Source: Psychromonas sp. SP041 (GTDB taxonomy: Bacteria > Pseudomonadota > Gammaproteobacteria > Enterobacterales > Psychromonadaceae). Taken from it: a DNA stretch of 64,000 nucleotides. The stretch is from positions 1-64,000 of the forward strand of contig NZ_CBRF02000026.1 of assembly GCF_000470315.2 (NCBI RefSeq), in the 5' to 3' direction. The notes beneath the pieces were generated by a model that saw only the letters and a list, made by a program, of their open reading frames with translations, ran no database searches and was not told where the DNA came from. Positions 35,687-45,487 of this stretch are shown piece after piece. The stretch's first letter is position 1, and each line of letters opens with the position of its first letter. The position numbers and the translations under genes are program-made.

Positions 35687-36289
35687 CTATTTTATTATTT
35701 TTCCTAACTCTGTAGCAATAAATTCAGCGATCCAGGGTTGTGCAATCTCTTTGGGATGTAAACCATCGCTCATCATCCATTCAGGCTTAGTAATGACATA
35801 TTCCAAGAAAAATGGCATGAGAGGGATACCTTTTTCTTCACTTAATGAAGGGTAGATACTAGAGAATGCGTCACCATAACGTTTTCCATAGTTTGTTGGC
35901 ACTCTAAGTTGCATTAAAATAGGTTGAGCTTTTTTTGTTTTGACTTGCTCAATCATTGCACTTAGATTATTACTAACGATATCGGGTGAAAATCCACGCA
36001 AACCATCATTTGCACCTAATTCAAGTAGCACATAGTCAGGTTGATGTTTGGTTAATAATGCTGGCAAACGTGCCAAACCATTACCACTAGTGTCGCCTGA
36101 AATACTGGCGTTTATTATTTTAATTTTTTGATTTTGTTGTTTTAATTTCTCTGGTAATAATACCGGCCAGCTATTTTCTACTGGCATTTTGTAACCTGCG
36201 CTTAAACTATCTCCAACAATCAGTAACGTGTTACTGTTGACGATAGATGAAAATAAAAGTGTACATAATAAGGAAACGAGTTTAATCAT
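35687..36289 (-). CDS. tesA: Multifunctional acyl-CoA thioesterase I / lysophospholipase L1, periplasmic
   Basis: 200 residues from ATG 36289. The longer upstream frame runs antisense into ybbA and is not used. Signal peptide MIKLVSLLCTLLFSSIVNS. SGNH/GDSL hydrolase with GDSLSAGY (Ser nucleophile), the Gly of block II (ISGDTSGNG), GANDGL (Asn) and DGLHP (Asp-His). It cleaves acyl thioesters and lysophospholipids in the periplasm. Its ATG and the ybbA ATG share bases in CATG, so the two genes start divergently with no gap, as in E. coli where tesA and ybbA are also back to back. Confidence 0.94.
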   Translation of the reverse strand: MIKLVSLLCTLLFSSIVNSNTLLIVGDSLSAGYKMPVENSWPVLLPEKLKQQNQKIKIINASISGDTSGNGLARLPALLTKHQPDYVLLELGANDGLRGFSPDIVSNNLSAMIEQVKTKKAQPILMQLRVPTNYGKRYGDAFSSIYPSLSEEKGIPLMPFFLEYVITKPEWMMSDGLHPKEIAQPWIAEFIATELGKIIK

Positions 36290-36974
36290 GAGCCAATCCA
36301 TTATAAGTGTTGAAAACATTACTAAATCAGTTATTAGTAATAATAACGAGTTATCTATCTTAAAGGGGATCTCCTTTAACATCAATGCTGGAGAGTCAGT
36401 TGCTATTATGGGGACATCGGGTGCGGGTAAATCAACTTTAATGAGTTTACTTGCTGGATTAGACCAGCCAACCTCGGGAAAAATTTCAATTTTAGGTTCC
36501 ACCATTTCGACAATGGACGATGAACAACGCGCTAAAATGCGCAGTGAATCGATTGGATTTGTATTCCAAAACTTTCTGCTTATTCCTTCTTTAAATGCGC
36601 TTCAAAACGTTACTTTACCAATGGTTTTACGTGGTAATGAAGATGAAAGTAGTAACAATCAAAAAGCCAAAGCATTGTTAAAAGAGGTAGGGTTGGCTGG
36701 TCGTGAAACACATCTTCCGACTCAACTATCAGGTGGCGAGCAACAGCGTGTAGCATTAGCTCGTGCTTTTGTGACGAAGCCCAAAATATTATTTGCTGAT
36801 GAGCCAACGGGTAATTTAGACCAAAAAACAGCGCAACATGTGATTGAACTATTATTTGCGATGAATAAAGATCAAGGTACAACATTGGTGTTAGTGACGC
36901 ACGATGCTGAACTTGCTAAGCGTTGTCAACGTACTTTGATTATTAGTGATGGTCAGTGTCAGGAATCCGCATGA
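36288..36974 (+). CDS. ybbA: ABC transporter ATP-binding protein YbbA
   Basis: 228 residues from ATG 36288 (MSQSIISVENITKSV). LolD/MacB-type ATPase: Walker A GTSGAGKST, signature LSGGEQQRVALARA and Walker B ILFADEPTGNLD, with the Q-loop FVFQNFLLIP. It pairs with YbbP. The exact cargo is not settled in relatives; lipoprotein or membrane-complex extrusion is suggested by the FtsX-type partner. AAGGAAA lies 13 bp before the ATG, inside the tesA coding start. The stop overlaps the next ATG (ATGA). Confidence 0.95.
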   Translation: MSQSIISVENITKSVISNNNELSILKGISFNINAGESVAIMGTSGAGKSTLMSLLAGLDQPTSGKISILGSTISTMDDEQRAKMRSESIGFVFQNFLLIPSLNALQNVTLPMVLRGNEDESSNNQKAKALLKEVGLAGRETHLPTQLSGGEQQRVALARAFVTKPKILFADEPTGNLDQKTAQHVIELLFAMNKDQGTTLVLVTHDAELAKRCQRTLIISDGQCQESA

Positions 36975-39385
36975 AAACAAATAAAATGATAATAAACTGG
37001 AGCTGGCGAGAGATATGGTCCGGTCAACTTTGGCCTGTGATGGTTGCATTAACCTTGATCATTGCTTGTGTTGTTGCACTTTCTACGTTGGCATTACGTG
37101 TAGAAAAAGTAATGACGAATCAAGGTCGCGCATTATTAGCTGCGGATTTGGTCATGAGATCATCAAATCCTATTTCTCCATCATTAGTAGATAAAGCAGA
37201 AGCTGCCGGACTCACTATTTCATCGCAAAGCCGTTTTCAAACAATGGCATTTAGTGAAGAAAAATTACAACTAGTCACTGTTAAAAGTGTAGAAACAAGT
37301 TACCCACTGCGTGGCGCGTTAAATTTACGTGATGGTAACGAGGTTGTGACACATGAAGTGAAGCCCGGTGAACTATGGCTATCTCCTAGGTTATTCTCTA
37401 TTTTAGAAACTGAGATAGGGGACTCAATTGCTATTGGGGATGCGGAGTTGACAATTACGGGGGTGATTGATGATGAACCAGAGTTAGCCTATAACCCTTT
37501 TAATAGTATCCCCAATTTATTTATTCATAGTAGCGATCTAGATAAAACAGGTGCAATTCAAGTAGGGAGTCGAGTACGTTATCGCTTATTTCTTAATGGA
37601 GACTTAACTTCTTTAGCTGCTTTTCAAGAAAGTTATGAATTACAACCTGGTGAATCATGGGTCGATCAAAACAGAGAAAGTCGTGCTGCCAGATTAATGG
37701 ATAAAGCAAAGCAATATTTATCTTTAACCATTTTAATGGTTATTTTAATGGCTGCTGTAACCCTTATTTTAACCTGTTTACATTACGTCAGAAATCGCAG
37801 CGAAACTGTTTCTATGTTAAAAAGCATGGGGGCTAGTCGAGCATGGTTACGCAGTTGGTTAACAACACAAGTGTTGATTATGTTTGCCGTTGCTTTTGTT
37901 ATCGGCGGTTCGCTAGGACTACTATTAGAGTATTTATTACGTATTCCACTCGCAGGTATTTTACCAAAAGAACTACCAAGTGTAGGCGCACAGCCTTTTG
38001 TCTTTGCCATTGGGGTAGCGCTTTGTATTGGGTTACCTGCCTTATTGATTCCATTAACACGGTTATTAGATGCCCCAGCGATTAATGTTATTCAAAAACA
38101 AGCGGTACAATACTCCAAAAAAAGCTGGTGGTTATTATTACTGCCCTTAACTGCATTGGTCATGTTTTATGGTACCAATATACAAGTCTGGATGGTCTTA
38201 ATAGGTTTGCTCGTTTTATTTGTTGTATTGGCTTCTTTAAGCTTTAAGTTTTTAAAGTTAATGAGTCAGTTAAAGTGGAATGCTGCATTTAGTCTAGCGT
38301 TAAGTCGTATTAGCAGGTCTCCCAAAAACAGCATGATGCAGTTAGCCGCATTATCTGGATCATTAATGTTAGTCGCATTAATTTGGCTAATTAAAAGTGA
38401 CTTACTAGGAGATTGGCAACAAACATTAGCGCCTTATGCACCTAACGTCTTCTCTATTAATATTAGCCCTGAAGATCAACCTAATTATTTAAAAGAGCTA
38501 GATAAGTTTGAACTACCAAGAAGTGATGCTTTTGCTATCATTCGTGGGCGTATTACAAAAATTAGAGAGCAAAATATAACAGATCTTGCCATTTATGAAG
38601 ATCCTGAAATACGTATTTTAAAACGTGAAGTTAACTTTACTTGGATGGATCAATTACCTGTTTACAACGAAGTAGTCGCAGGTGAATGGACTGGTGAAAA
38701 AACAGTGTCTGTTGAGGTAGAAGTTGCTGAAGAGCTAGGCATAAAATTAGGCGATGAAATGACCTTTGAAGTGAATAGTCAACCATTCACGGCAACCGTT
38801 AATTCATTTAGAGCTGTTGAATGGCAAAGTTTAAAGCCTAATTTTGTATTCATCTTTAATAAAGATGCAGTTGCTGATTTACCTGCAACATGGATGGTTA
38901 GTTTTAGAGCAGAAGAAAATCAAACAACCTTTGTAAATCAACTTGCTCGCTTATATCCGACGGTGACTTTATTAGACCTTCGTACAATGGCAAGTAAGGT
39001 ACAAGGTTTATTAAGACAGATTTCTTGGTCTTTAACTGGTTTAGCGGCTTTAGGTGTATTAGCAGGTATTTTGCTTATTTTCACGTTATTACGTTTAAGC
39101 TTGAACGAACGTAAACGAGAAATTACGTTGTATCGCACCTTAGGGGCAAGTAAAAAACGTATTAGTAATACTTTGTGGGCTGAGTATGGATTATTGGCAT
39201 TAAGTGGTGGGTTTGTTGCTGCTATTGCTGCTGAAATTATATTATTCGGCTTAATGACGTGGAGCTTTGAGCTACCAACACAATGGCATCCAATGATGTT
39301 CATCGTATTACCGCTATTGGCGGTGCTGGTTGTTTTTATTAGTTTAAGTACAGTGATTAAAGCACTGTTAAAACCATTACGTTAA
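36971..39385 (+). CDS. ybbP: FtsX-family ABC permease YbbP
   Basis: 804 residues from ATG 36971, which overlaps the ybbA stop by 4 bp. One N-terminal membrane segment, a periplasmic domain, an FtsX unit (three segments from about 255), a central region with further membrane segments (about 385-470), a second periplasmic domain and a second FtsX unit (about 690-800). This ten-segment plan matches E. coli YbbP (804 residues). The motifs MLKSMGASRAWLRSW and TLYRTLGASKKRI are the coupling helices of the two halves. Confidence 0.94.
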   Translation: MKTNKMIINWSWREIWSGQLWPVMVALTLIIACVVALSTLALRVEKVMTNQGRALLAADLVMRSSNPISPSLVDKAEAAGLTISSQSRFQTMAFSEEKLQLVTVKSVETSYPLRGALNLRDGNEVVTHEVKPGELWLSPRLFSILETEIGDSIAIGDAELTITGVIDDEPELAYNPFNSIPNLFIHSSDLDKTGAIQVGSRVRYRLFLNGDLTSLAAFQESYELQPGESWVDQNRESRAARLMDKAKQYLSLTILMVILMAAVTLILTCLHYVRNRSETVSMLKSMGASRAWLRSWLTTQVLIMFAVAFVIGGSLGLLLEYLLRIPLAGILPKELPSVGAQPFVFAIGVALCIGLPALLIPLTRLLDAPAINVIQKQAVQYSKKSWWLLLLPLTALVMFYGTNIQVWMVLIGLLVLFVVLASLSFKFLKLMSQLKWNAAFSLALSRISRSPKNSMMQLAALSGSLMLVALIWLIKSDLLGDWQQTLAPYAPNVFSINISPEDQPNYLKELDKFELPRSDAFAIIRGRITKIREQNITDLAIYEDPEIRILKREVNFTWMDQLPVYNEVVAGEWTGEKTVSVEVEVAEELGIKLGDEMTFEVNSQPFTATVNSFRAVEWQSLKPNFVFIFNKDAVADLPATWMVSFRAEENQTTFVNQLARLYPTVTLLDLRTMASKVQGLLRQISWSLTGLAALGVLAGILLIFTLLRLSLNERKREITLYRTLGASKKRISNTLWAEYGLLALSGGFVAAIAAEIILFGLMTWSFELPTQWHPMMFIVLPLLAVLVVFISLSTVIKALLKPLR

Positions 39386-39394
39386 TGATAAAAA

Positions 39395-39423
39395 GAACGG
39401 CTTTTGAATACTAAAGGCCGTTC
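39395..39423 (+). terminator. Terminator of ybbA-ybbP
   Basis: GAACGGCTTT and AAAGGCCGTTC pair with one bulged G, followed by the T-rich TCTATCTTTCTCTTTTTT. It lies 10 bp after the stop. Confidence 0.75.
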
Positions 39424-39565
39424 TCTATCTTTCTCTTTTTTACTTCCTTGTCGTCCTTCAGCTTGATCGATGCTATACGTCATATTAAATGTTCACTTCA
39501 TTAAAATATCTTAGTGACACAGCCTACTTTTATTATCATATAAATAACCAATAAAAAGCGTAAAA

Positions 39566-39650
39566 TTGACCATGTTTATAGTTGCACATAACACGAAAAG
39601 TCCGTAAACTTCGGCCTTCACTTTACTGCTGAATTAGTGATCGGCAGTAA
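39566..39650 (+). promoter_or_regulatory. rpsO promoter and leader hairpin
   Basis: TTGACC (39566) and ATAACA (39588) are 16 bp apart and could be the promoter. Downstream, TTACTGC (39623-39629) and GCAGTAA (39644-39650) form a stem in the mRNA leader, 48 nt before the ATG. S15 represses its own mRNA in E. coli through a leader structure, so this hairpin is a candidate. The mapping here is inference. Confidence 0.4.
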
Positions 39651-39697
39651 TACTTAAAATAGGTTATTCACATAACCACAAAATATCGGAGTACGTT

Positions 39698-39967
39698 ATG
39701 TCACTAAGTGCAGAACAGAAAGCTGAGATTGTAGCAAAATTTGGTCGCTCAGAAGGCGATACTGGTTCATCTGAAGTTCAAGTTGCATTGTACACAGTAC
39801 AAATCAACCATCTTCAAGGCCATTTCAAAGAGCACATCCATGATCACCACAGCCGTCGTGGTCTACTACGCATGGTTAGTCAACGTCGTAAATTACTTGA
39901 CTACTTAAAGCGTAAAGATGTTGCTGCTTACACAGCATTAATCGCAGAATTAGGTCTACGTCGTTAA
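39698..39967 (+). CDS. rpsO: 30S ribosomal protein uS15
   Basis: 89 residues, standard length. It binds the central domain of 16S rRNA early in 30S assembly. Family landmarks are SPEVQ-like [21 protein letters not shown], then [20 protein letters not shown] and YLKRKD. CGGAG precedes ATG 39698. In E. coli and most gammaproteobacteria pnp follows directly; here pnp is 12.1 kb downstream, and a terminator closes rpsO. Confidence 0.98.
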   Translation: MSLSAEQKAEIVAKFGRSEGDTGSSEVQVALYTVQINHLQGHFKEHIHDHHSRRGLLRMVSQRRKLLDYLKRKDVAAYTALIAELGLRR

Positions 39968-39993
39968 TTTCGACTTAAATCTTAATTCCAAAA

Positions 39994-40016
39994 AGAGCCT
40001 AAGGGCTCTTTTTTTG
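39994..40016 (+). terminator. Terminator of rpsO
   Basis: AGAGCC-TAAG-GGCTCT followed by seven T residues. A-rich on the other side, so bidirectional in principle. The same hairpin sequence occurs at 48201-48223. Confidence 0.92.
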
Positions 40017-40079
40017 TACCTGAAATTTGTGATTCTGAAAGTTTATCTAGATAACCTCAATTCCTTAAGCAGAATTGAG

Positions 40080-41670
40080 GTTAGTTAACACATAAACAAA
40101 GCCGTAAACCTTAACACCAGAATCCCTGCAGGCTAAAGCCAGCGCCCCTATGTCAAATACACATTACCAATCTACAAAGCTAGATACCTCTGAACTAAGA
40201 GGTATATCGAATTAGACGCTACCTATGTTTCATGAGCAAAGGAGCTCTGCGAGTCCTGTTTTTAGTTTTCAGTTTTTTGTGTCGATTGTTGAGTTGTGTT
40301 TGGGGGCGCACGCTTTAGCTTGCAGATCTTTTTTGTGTGTTGATTGTTAAGATAGATATTTCAATTAATAACAGTTAACAGCTAAACAAAGCCGTAAACC
40401 TTAACACCAGAATCCCTGCAGTTATGTTTTTAGTTTGCAATTTTTGTGTCGATTGTTGGGTTGTGTTTGGGGGCGCACGCTTTAGCTTGCAGATCTTTTT
40501 TGTGTGATTGTTAAGACAGATATTTCAATTAATAACAGTTAACACATAAACAGAGCCATAAACCTTAACACCAGAATCCCTGCAGTTATGTTTTTAGTTT
40601 GCAATTTTTGTGTCGATTGTTGGGTTTTGGGGCGCACGCTTTAGCTTGCAGATCTTTTTTGTGTGATTGTTAAGACAGATATTTCAATTAATAACAGCTA
40701 ACACATAAACAGAGCCATAAACCTTAACACCAGAATCCCTGCAGACTAAAGTCAGCGCCCCTATGTCAAATACACATTACCAATCTACAAAGCTAGATAC
40801 CTCTGAACTAAGAGGTATATCGAATTAGACGCTACCTATGTTTCATGAGCAAAGGAGCTCTGCGAGTCCTGTTTTTAGCTTGCAGATCTTTTTTGTGTGT
40901 TGATTGTTAAGATAGATATTTCAATTAATAACAGTTAACACATAAACAGAGCCATAAACCTTAACACCAGAATTCCTACAGTTATGTTTTTAGTTTGCAA
41001 TTTTTGTGTCGATTGTTGGGTTGGGTTTGGGGGCGCACGCTTTAGCTTGCAGATCTTTTTTGTGTGATTGTTAAGATAGATATTTCAATTAATAACAGTT
41101 AACACATAAACAGAGCCATAAACCTTAACACCAGAATCCCTGCAGTTATGTTTTTAGTCTGCAATTTTTGTATCGATTGTTGAGTTGTGTTTGGGGGCGC
41201 ACGCTTTAGCTTGCAGATCTTTTTTTGTGTTGATTGTTAAGACAGATATTTCAATTAATAACAGTTAACACATAAACAGAGCCATAAACCTTAACACCAG
41301 AATCCCTGCAGACTAAAGTCAGCGCCCCTAGGTCAAAGGCATATTTTACCAACTTACAAAGGCGTTCTGTGAATCGTGTTTTTAGTTTGCAGTTTTTTGT
41401 GTGTGCCCTTTAATACGAAGCTTACTGCCATTTAATTTACCTTTTTAAATTCAACACAAAAAATCCTGCAGGCTAAAGCCAGCGCCCCAGGGAAAATACG
41501 AGCCTCGAAGCATAAAGGAGTTATCTTTTGACTTCGGGGCACATGGCGAATTAGACGCTACCTATGTTTCATGAGCAAAGGAGCTCTGCGAGTCCTATTT
41601 TTAGCTTGCAGATCTTTTTTGTGTCGATTGTTGAGTTGAGTTTGGGGGCGCACGATTCAGCTTGCATTTA
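40080..41670. repeat. Compound tandem array of REP-like palindromic units, about 1.6 kb
   Basis: The phrase TTAACACCAGAAT recurs at 40111, 40401, 40565, 40724, 40961, 41125 and 41291, with spacings of 290, 164, 159, 237, 164 and 166 bp. Short units carry GGGGGCGCACGCTTTAGC; long units add an inserted block with GCTAAAGCCAGCGCCCC and GAGCAAAGGAGCTCTGCGAG. The first two of these motifs are inverted copies of each other, so neighbouring units can pair. The array has no open frame. 41671-42104 is plain AT-rich DNA leading to the amt fusion. Confidence 0.9.
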
Positions 41671-42104
41671 TTTTGTGTAAAAAAGCAAAAGAATTTCATT
41701 TCTTCTCGAACTATAACGCCTATCTAAAGATGTTTTCTTAAAAAATTATTGCCATTCATTGACTACAGGGTTTGAGAAATTAGAGCTAGGCGAGCCGTTT
41801 TTAAAATAACTATGACTTAAATTTAAATTTAAAAAATATCTTATAAGTTTTGTTGTATTGAAAAATAAATTTTTTTTTTAATAAATCATTGAAAACTATA
41901 TATTTACAGTTCAATTTGAGTATTATGATGATGTTTATTTATATTTATTAAACATCATGTTTATTTATAAATTAGCTTATTTTTTGATCTGATTTTGCCT
42001 TTGCTTAAATATATAAATTTGAAAAGTGTCGTTAAGTAATACTGGTATTCACTAACGACTAAAACCTAGATTAGTTTATCTCTCGTTTAAAAGGATTATG
42101 GAAA

Positions 42105-45100
42105 ATGGATTTTTCTTGGCTGCTTATTTGTGCGCTATTAGTATTTTGTATGCAGGCAGGCTTTTTATGTTTAGAGACCGGCAAAATCCGTAGCAAAAAT
42201 AGTATTAATGTTGCCGCAAAAAACCTTTCTGATTTTGTACTTGCCGCCGTTATTTTTTGGATTTTTGGCTTTGCTTTTATGTTTGGGGACTCTCTCGGCG
42301 GCTTTATTGGTCTTAGTGCTTTCTTTTTCGGTGAAACCCAGTCTGCTTATCAAATTAGTTTCTTCATATTTCAAATGATGTTTTGTGGTACTGCAGCAAC
42401 GTTAGTTTCTGGCGCTGTCGCTGAGCGCATGTCTTTCATTGGTTATTTATGCATTGCTTGTATTCTTTCTGCTGTCATTTATCCAGTCGTTGGGCATTGG
42501 GCATGGTCATCATCTTATCTGGCAGGTAATAGCGGTTGGTTAGAGTCACTTGGTTTCGTTGATTTCGCAGGTGCTACCATAGTGCATTCGGTTGGTGGCT
42601 ATGTTGCCCTAGCAGCGGTTATTATTATTGGTCCAAGAATTGGGCGATTTGATGCTGATAGCCATTTACCGACGGGTAATAACGTCCCTATGTCAGTATT
42701 AGGTGTGTTATTACTTTGGTTTGGATGGTTTGGTTTTAATGGTGGGAGTACTTTACAATTAACCGATCAAGTTCCTCTGATTATCCTTAATACCTGTCTT
42801 GCCGCTTCTTGGGGAGGCATTATTGCTTCTCTTTTACATTATTACTATAAACGCTTTTTTGATGTCGGGTTCTTGTTAAATGGTGTCATTGCAGGTCTAG
42901 TTTCAATCACTGCAAATGCACATGCTGTATCACCTGCCGATGCCATGGTTATTGGACTTATTGGAGGAGGGCTGTTGTACTTCTCTACTTTTTGGATTGA
43001 AAAATTAAAAATTGATGATGCCTTAGGAGTCGTCCCTTCACATCTTGTAGCGGGTATTTGGGGCACGCTTGCCGTCGCCTTATTTGCGGACTTGTCTTTG
43101 CTTGGAACTGGCCTTACTCGCTGGGAACAATTTGAAGCGCAATTAATTGGTGTGGTCAGTATTGGTGGTTATAGCTTCATATTGAGTTATCTATTGTTAT
43201 CTATGCTTAATCGATTTGTTCCGTTACGCATCAGCGCTGAAAATGAGCTTAAAGGGACAAATGTATCTGAGCATCATGCTTCAACAGAGTTAATTGACTT
43301 ATTAGGATCGATGCATAAACAGCAAAAGGGTGGAGCTTTTAATGAAGCGGTTCCTGTTGAACCATTCACTGAGGTTGGGCAAATTGCCAGCCAGTACAAT
43401 GAAGTTATTGCGCGCGTGAAACAGGAAATGACCAAACGAGACGACGCAATTAATGATTTTCGTGCAAGTGAAAAACGAAAAAGTGCGATACTACAGTCCT
43501 CTATGGATAGTATTTTAATCATTAACTTAGCTGGTACCATCATTGAGTTTAACCCCTCTGCAGAGCGCAACTTTGGTTGTACTAAGCAGCAGGTCATTGG
43601 TAAGAGCTTTATTGATCTTTTTATACAACCTTCAGATCAAGATATCATTAGAAATAGTCTCGCCTATAAGTTTTCCGGCTCAGAGGGGATACTACGTAAT
43701 ATCCGTAACAGCATTACTTTAATACGTCATGGTAACGCCTCTTTTTCGGCAGAAATAACCGTGACTAGTGCTAACTTTGGCCTTTCAAATAACAATGAAT
43801 TTACATTACATATTCGAGATGTAACCCGTCAACTAAAATTACAAAGCAATTTACGTCAACTCGCTTATAGCGACCCTCTTACCGGATTATATAATCGTAC
43901 CTACCTTATGGACTTACTAACTAAGGCCATTGACCCAAACCATTATAAGAATGGAAACGTACTTTTATTTTTCATGGACTTAGATAAGTTTAAAAAAATA
44001 AACGATACATTAGGTCATCAAGCAGGAGACGACTTGCTGTGTGAAGTCGCTAAACGCTTAATTGAAGTGACAGGTCCTAATGATACGATCGCTCGTTGGG
44101 GTGGAGATGAATTTGTTGTTTTATTTACAGGCGATTTTAGTATTGAAATAGCACATTCTAAAGCCAATGAAGTCCTTGCCTTAATGCGTAGTCCTTTATT
44201 ATTAGCGGGTAGAAAAATAACCATTCCGACTAGTTTAGGAGTTGTTATCACTGAAAAAGGAAAAGAGTACAAAGCAGAACAACTGATTCAACATGCTGAT
44301 ATTGCGATGTATCATGCCAAACAACGTGGGCGAGATAACTATCAATTATTCGAAATTGATATGGCGGATAAAGTACAAAGAGACTTTAATTACGAGCAAG
44401 AAATGTTGCTCGGCATTAATTCAGAGAATCAATTTAGTTTAATGTACCAACCAAAAGTCACTCATCAAGGTGATTTATTAGGCTTTGAAGCCCTAATGCG
44501 TTGGCATCACCCTAAAGAAGGGCTCATTTCTCCCATCGAGTTTATTCCTATTGCAGAAGAATCAGACTTAATTATCAACATTGGTGAATATGCACTTACC
44601 CAGGCAACTAAACAATTACTTCTGTGGCAAGGAATGGGATATAGAAACGTGCCTATTTCTATCAACATTTCTGGCAGACATTTAGTATCAGAACGATTAA
44701 TTCCTTATATTCAACGTTTATTGATAGACCATCCAATCGACGCCAATTTATTAGAAATTGAAATTACAGAAGGGGTGTTACTGACTGATATCGACCGCTG
44801 TATTGATGTACTGTCACAATTAAAAGGATTGAACATCAAAATATCAATTGATGATTTTGGTACTGGTTATTCCTCTTTAAATTATTTAAAACGTTTACCA
44901 ATCGACGTGTTGAAAATCGATAAATCGTTTATAGATGATTGCGCTACATTAGTCGAAGATGGTGAAATCTGTGGAACTATTATTAACCTGGCGAATAATT
45001 TAAGGATAATAACCGTTGCTGAAGGAGTCGAAGACAAAGATCAATTAGACTTCTTAACCGAACATGGGTGTCATGTTTTCCAGGGTTACTTTTTCTCTAA

Positions 45101-45155
45101 ACCTTTATATCCGAGTGATATCGAGTCCAAATATTTTACAAAAATAATATCTTAA
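42105..45155 (+). CDS. Ammonium transporter-like sensor fused to PAS-GGDEF-EAL
   Basis: 1016 residues. An Amt/Rh domain (about 1-385, eleven hydrophobic segments) keeps the twin-His residues (GATIVHSVGG and PSHLVAGIWG), the Asp before the first (DFAGAT) and WFGWFGFNGGS. Then a linker (about 390-455), a PAS domain (about 460-575), a GGDEF domain with the intact motif WGGDEF near 665, and an EAL domain with EALMRW near 795, IDDFGTGYSSL and VAEGVE. Fused Amt sensors are known with histidine kinases or GGDEF outputs. Here it should couple external ammonium to c-di-GMP turnover. No glnK is adjacent. ATG 42105 is preceded by AAAGGATTATGGAAA. Confidence 0.92.
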   Translation: MDFSWLLICALLVFCMQAGFLCLETGKIRSKNSINVAAKNLSDFVLAAVIFWIFGFAFMFGDSLGGFIGLSAFFFGETQSAYQISFFIFQMMFCGTAATLVSGAVAERMSFIGYLCIACILSAVIYPVVGHWAWSSSYLAGNSGWLESLGFVDFAGATIVHSVGGYVALAAVIIIGPRIGRFDADSHLPTGNNVPMSVLGVLLLWFGWFGFNGGSTLQLTDQVPLIILNTCLAASWGGIIASLLHYYYKRFFDVGFLLNGVIAGLVSITANAHAVSPADAMVIGLIGGGLLYFSTFWIEKLKIDDALGVVPSHLVAGIWGTLAVALFADLSLLGTGLTRWEQFEAQLIGVVSIGGYSFILSYLLLSMLNRFVPLRISAENELKGTNVSEHHASTELIDLLGSMHKQQKGGAFNEAVPVEPFTEVGQIASQYNEVIARVKQEMTKRDDAINDFRASEKRKSAILQSSMDSILIINLAGTIIEFNPSAERNFGCTKQQVIGKSFIDLFIQPSDQDIIRNSLAYKFSGSEGILRNIRNSITLIRHGNASFSAEITVTSANFGLSNNNEFTLHIRDVTRQLKLQSNLRQLAYSDPLTGLYNRTYLMDLLTKAIDPNHYKNGNVLLFFMDLDKFKKINDTLGHQAGDDLLCEVAKRLIEVTGPNDTIARWGGDEFVVLFTGDFSIEIAHSKANEVLALMRSPLLLAGRKITIPTSLGVVITEKGKEYKAEQLIQHADIAMYHAKQRGRDNYQLFEIDMADKVQRDFNYEQEMLLGINSENQFSLMYQPKVTHQGDLLGFEALMRWHHPKEGLISPIEFIPIAEESDLIINIGEYALTQATKQLLLWQGMGYRNVPISINISGRHLVSERLIPYIQRLLIDHPIDANLLEIEITEGVLLTDIDRCIDVLSQLKGLNIKISIDDFGTGYSSLNYLKRLPIDVLKIDKSFIDDCATLVEDGEICGTIINLANNLRIITVAEGVEDKDQLDFLTEHGCHVFQGYFFSKPLYPSDIESKYFTKIIS

Positions 45156-45487
45156 TTTTTTATACAGAAGGGCTTAATATTTTCATTAATCAACATGACA
45201 AGCCGAATTTATTTTTAGCTAATGAATGTCGTGTTAATTTTTAGCTTATTAAGTTCTTATGATTCACTCGCTCTCTTACTATTGCCCAATAATATTAACC
45301 GCCGCATAACAGTGATCTAACAATAATTTTACTCATCATTTTATCAATAGGTGCTTGGTATTATTAACGTTAACTGGTACGGTTAAGCAAAAATAAACAG
45401 AGATGAAATGTGTGATTTTATGTCCATTTTATGCTTGGTTTTTACACTAATTCTTCTATAAATAAAGCTTACCTAAGGGACTATAAA
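45156..45487. promoter_or_regulatory. Intergenic with a TrpR-operator-like half site
   Basis: 332 bp upstream of the ABC transporter. GTTAACTGGTACG (45369-45381) matches 12 of 13 bases of the right part of the E. coli trp operator; the left half-site is not conserved. No terminator is obvious after the amt fusion. Nothing else is recognised in this stretch. Confidence 0.3.

Noticed and set aside
36290-36505. Long N-terminal extension of tesA
   Set aside because: It is antisense to the start of ybbA and lies before a normal signal peptide; the ATG at 36289 is the sensible start.
40080-41670. Possible integron attC array or CRISPR
   Set aside because: Units are 160-290 bp without cassettes or coding frames between them, and no integrase or cas gene is present. 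The inverted GCTAAAGC cores fit REP-like DNA better.
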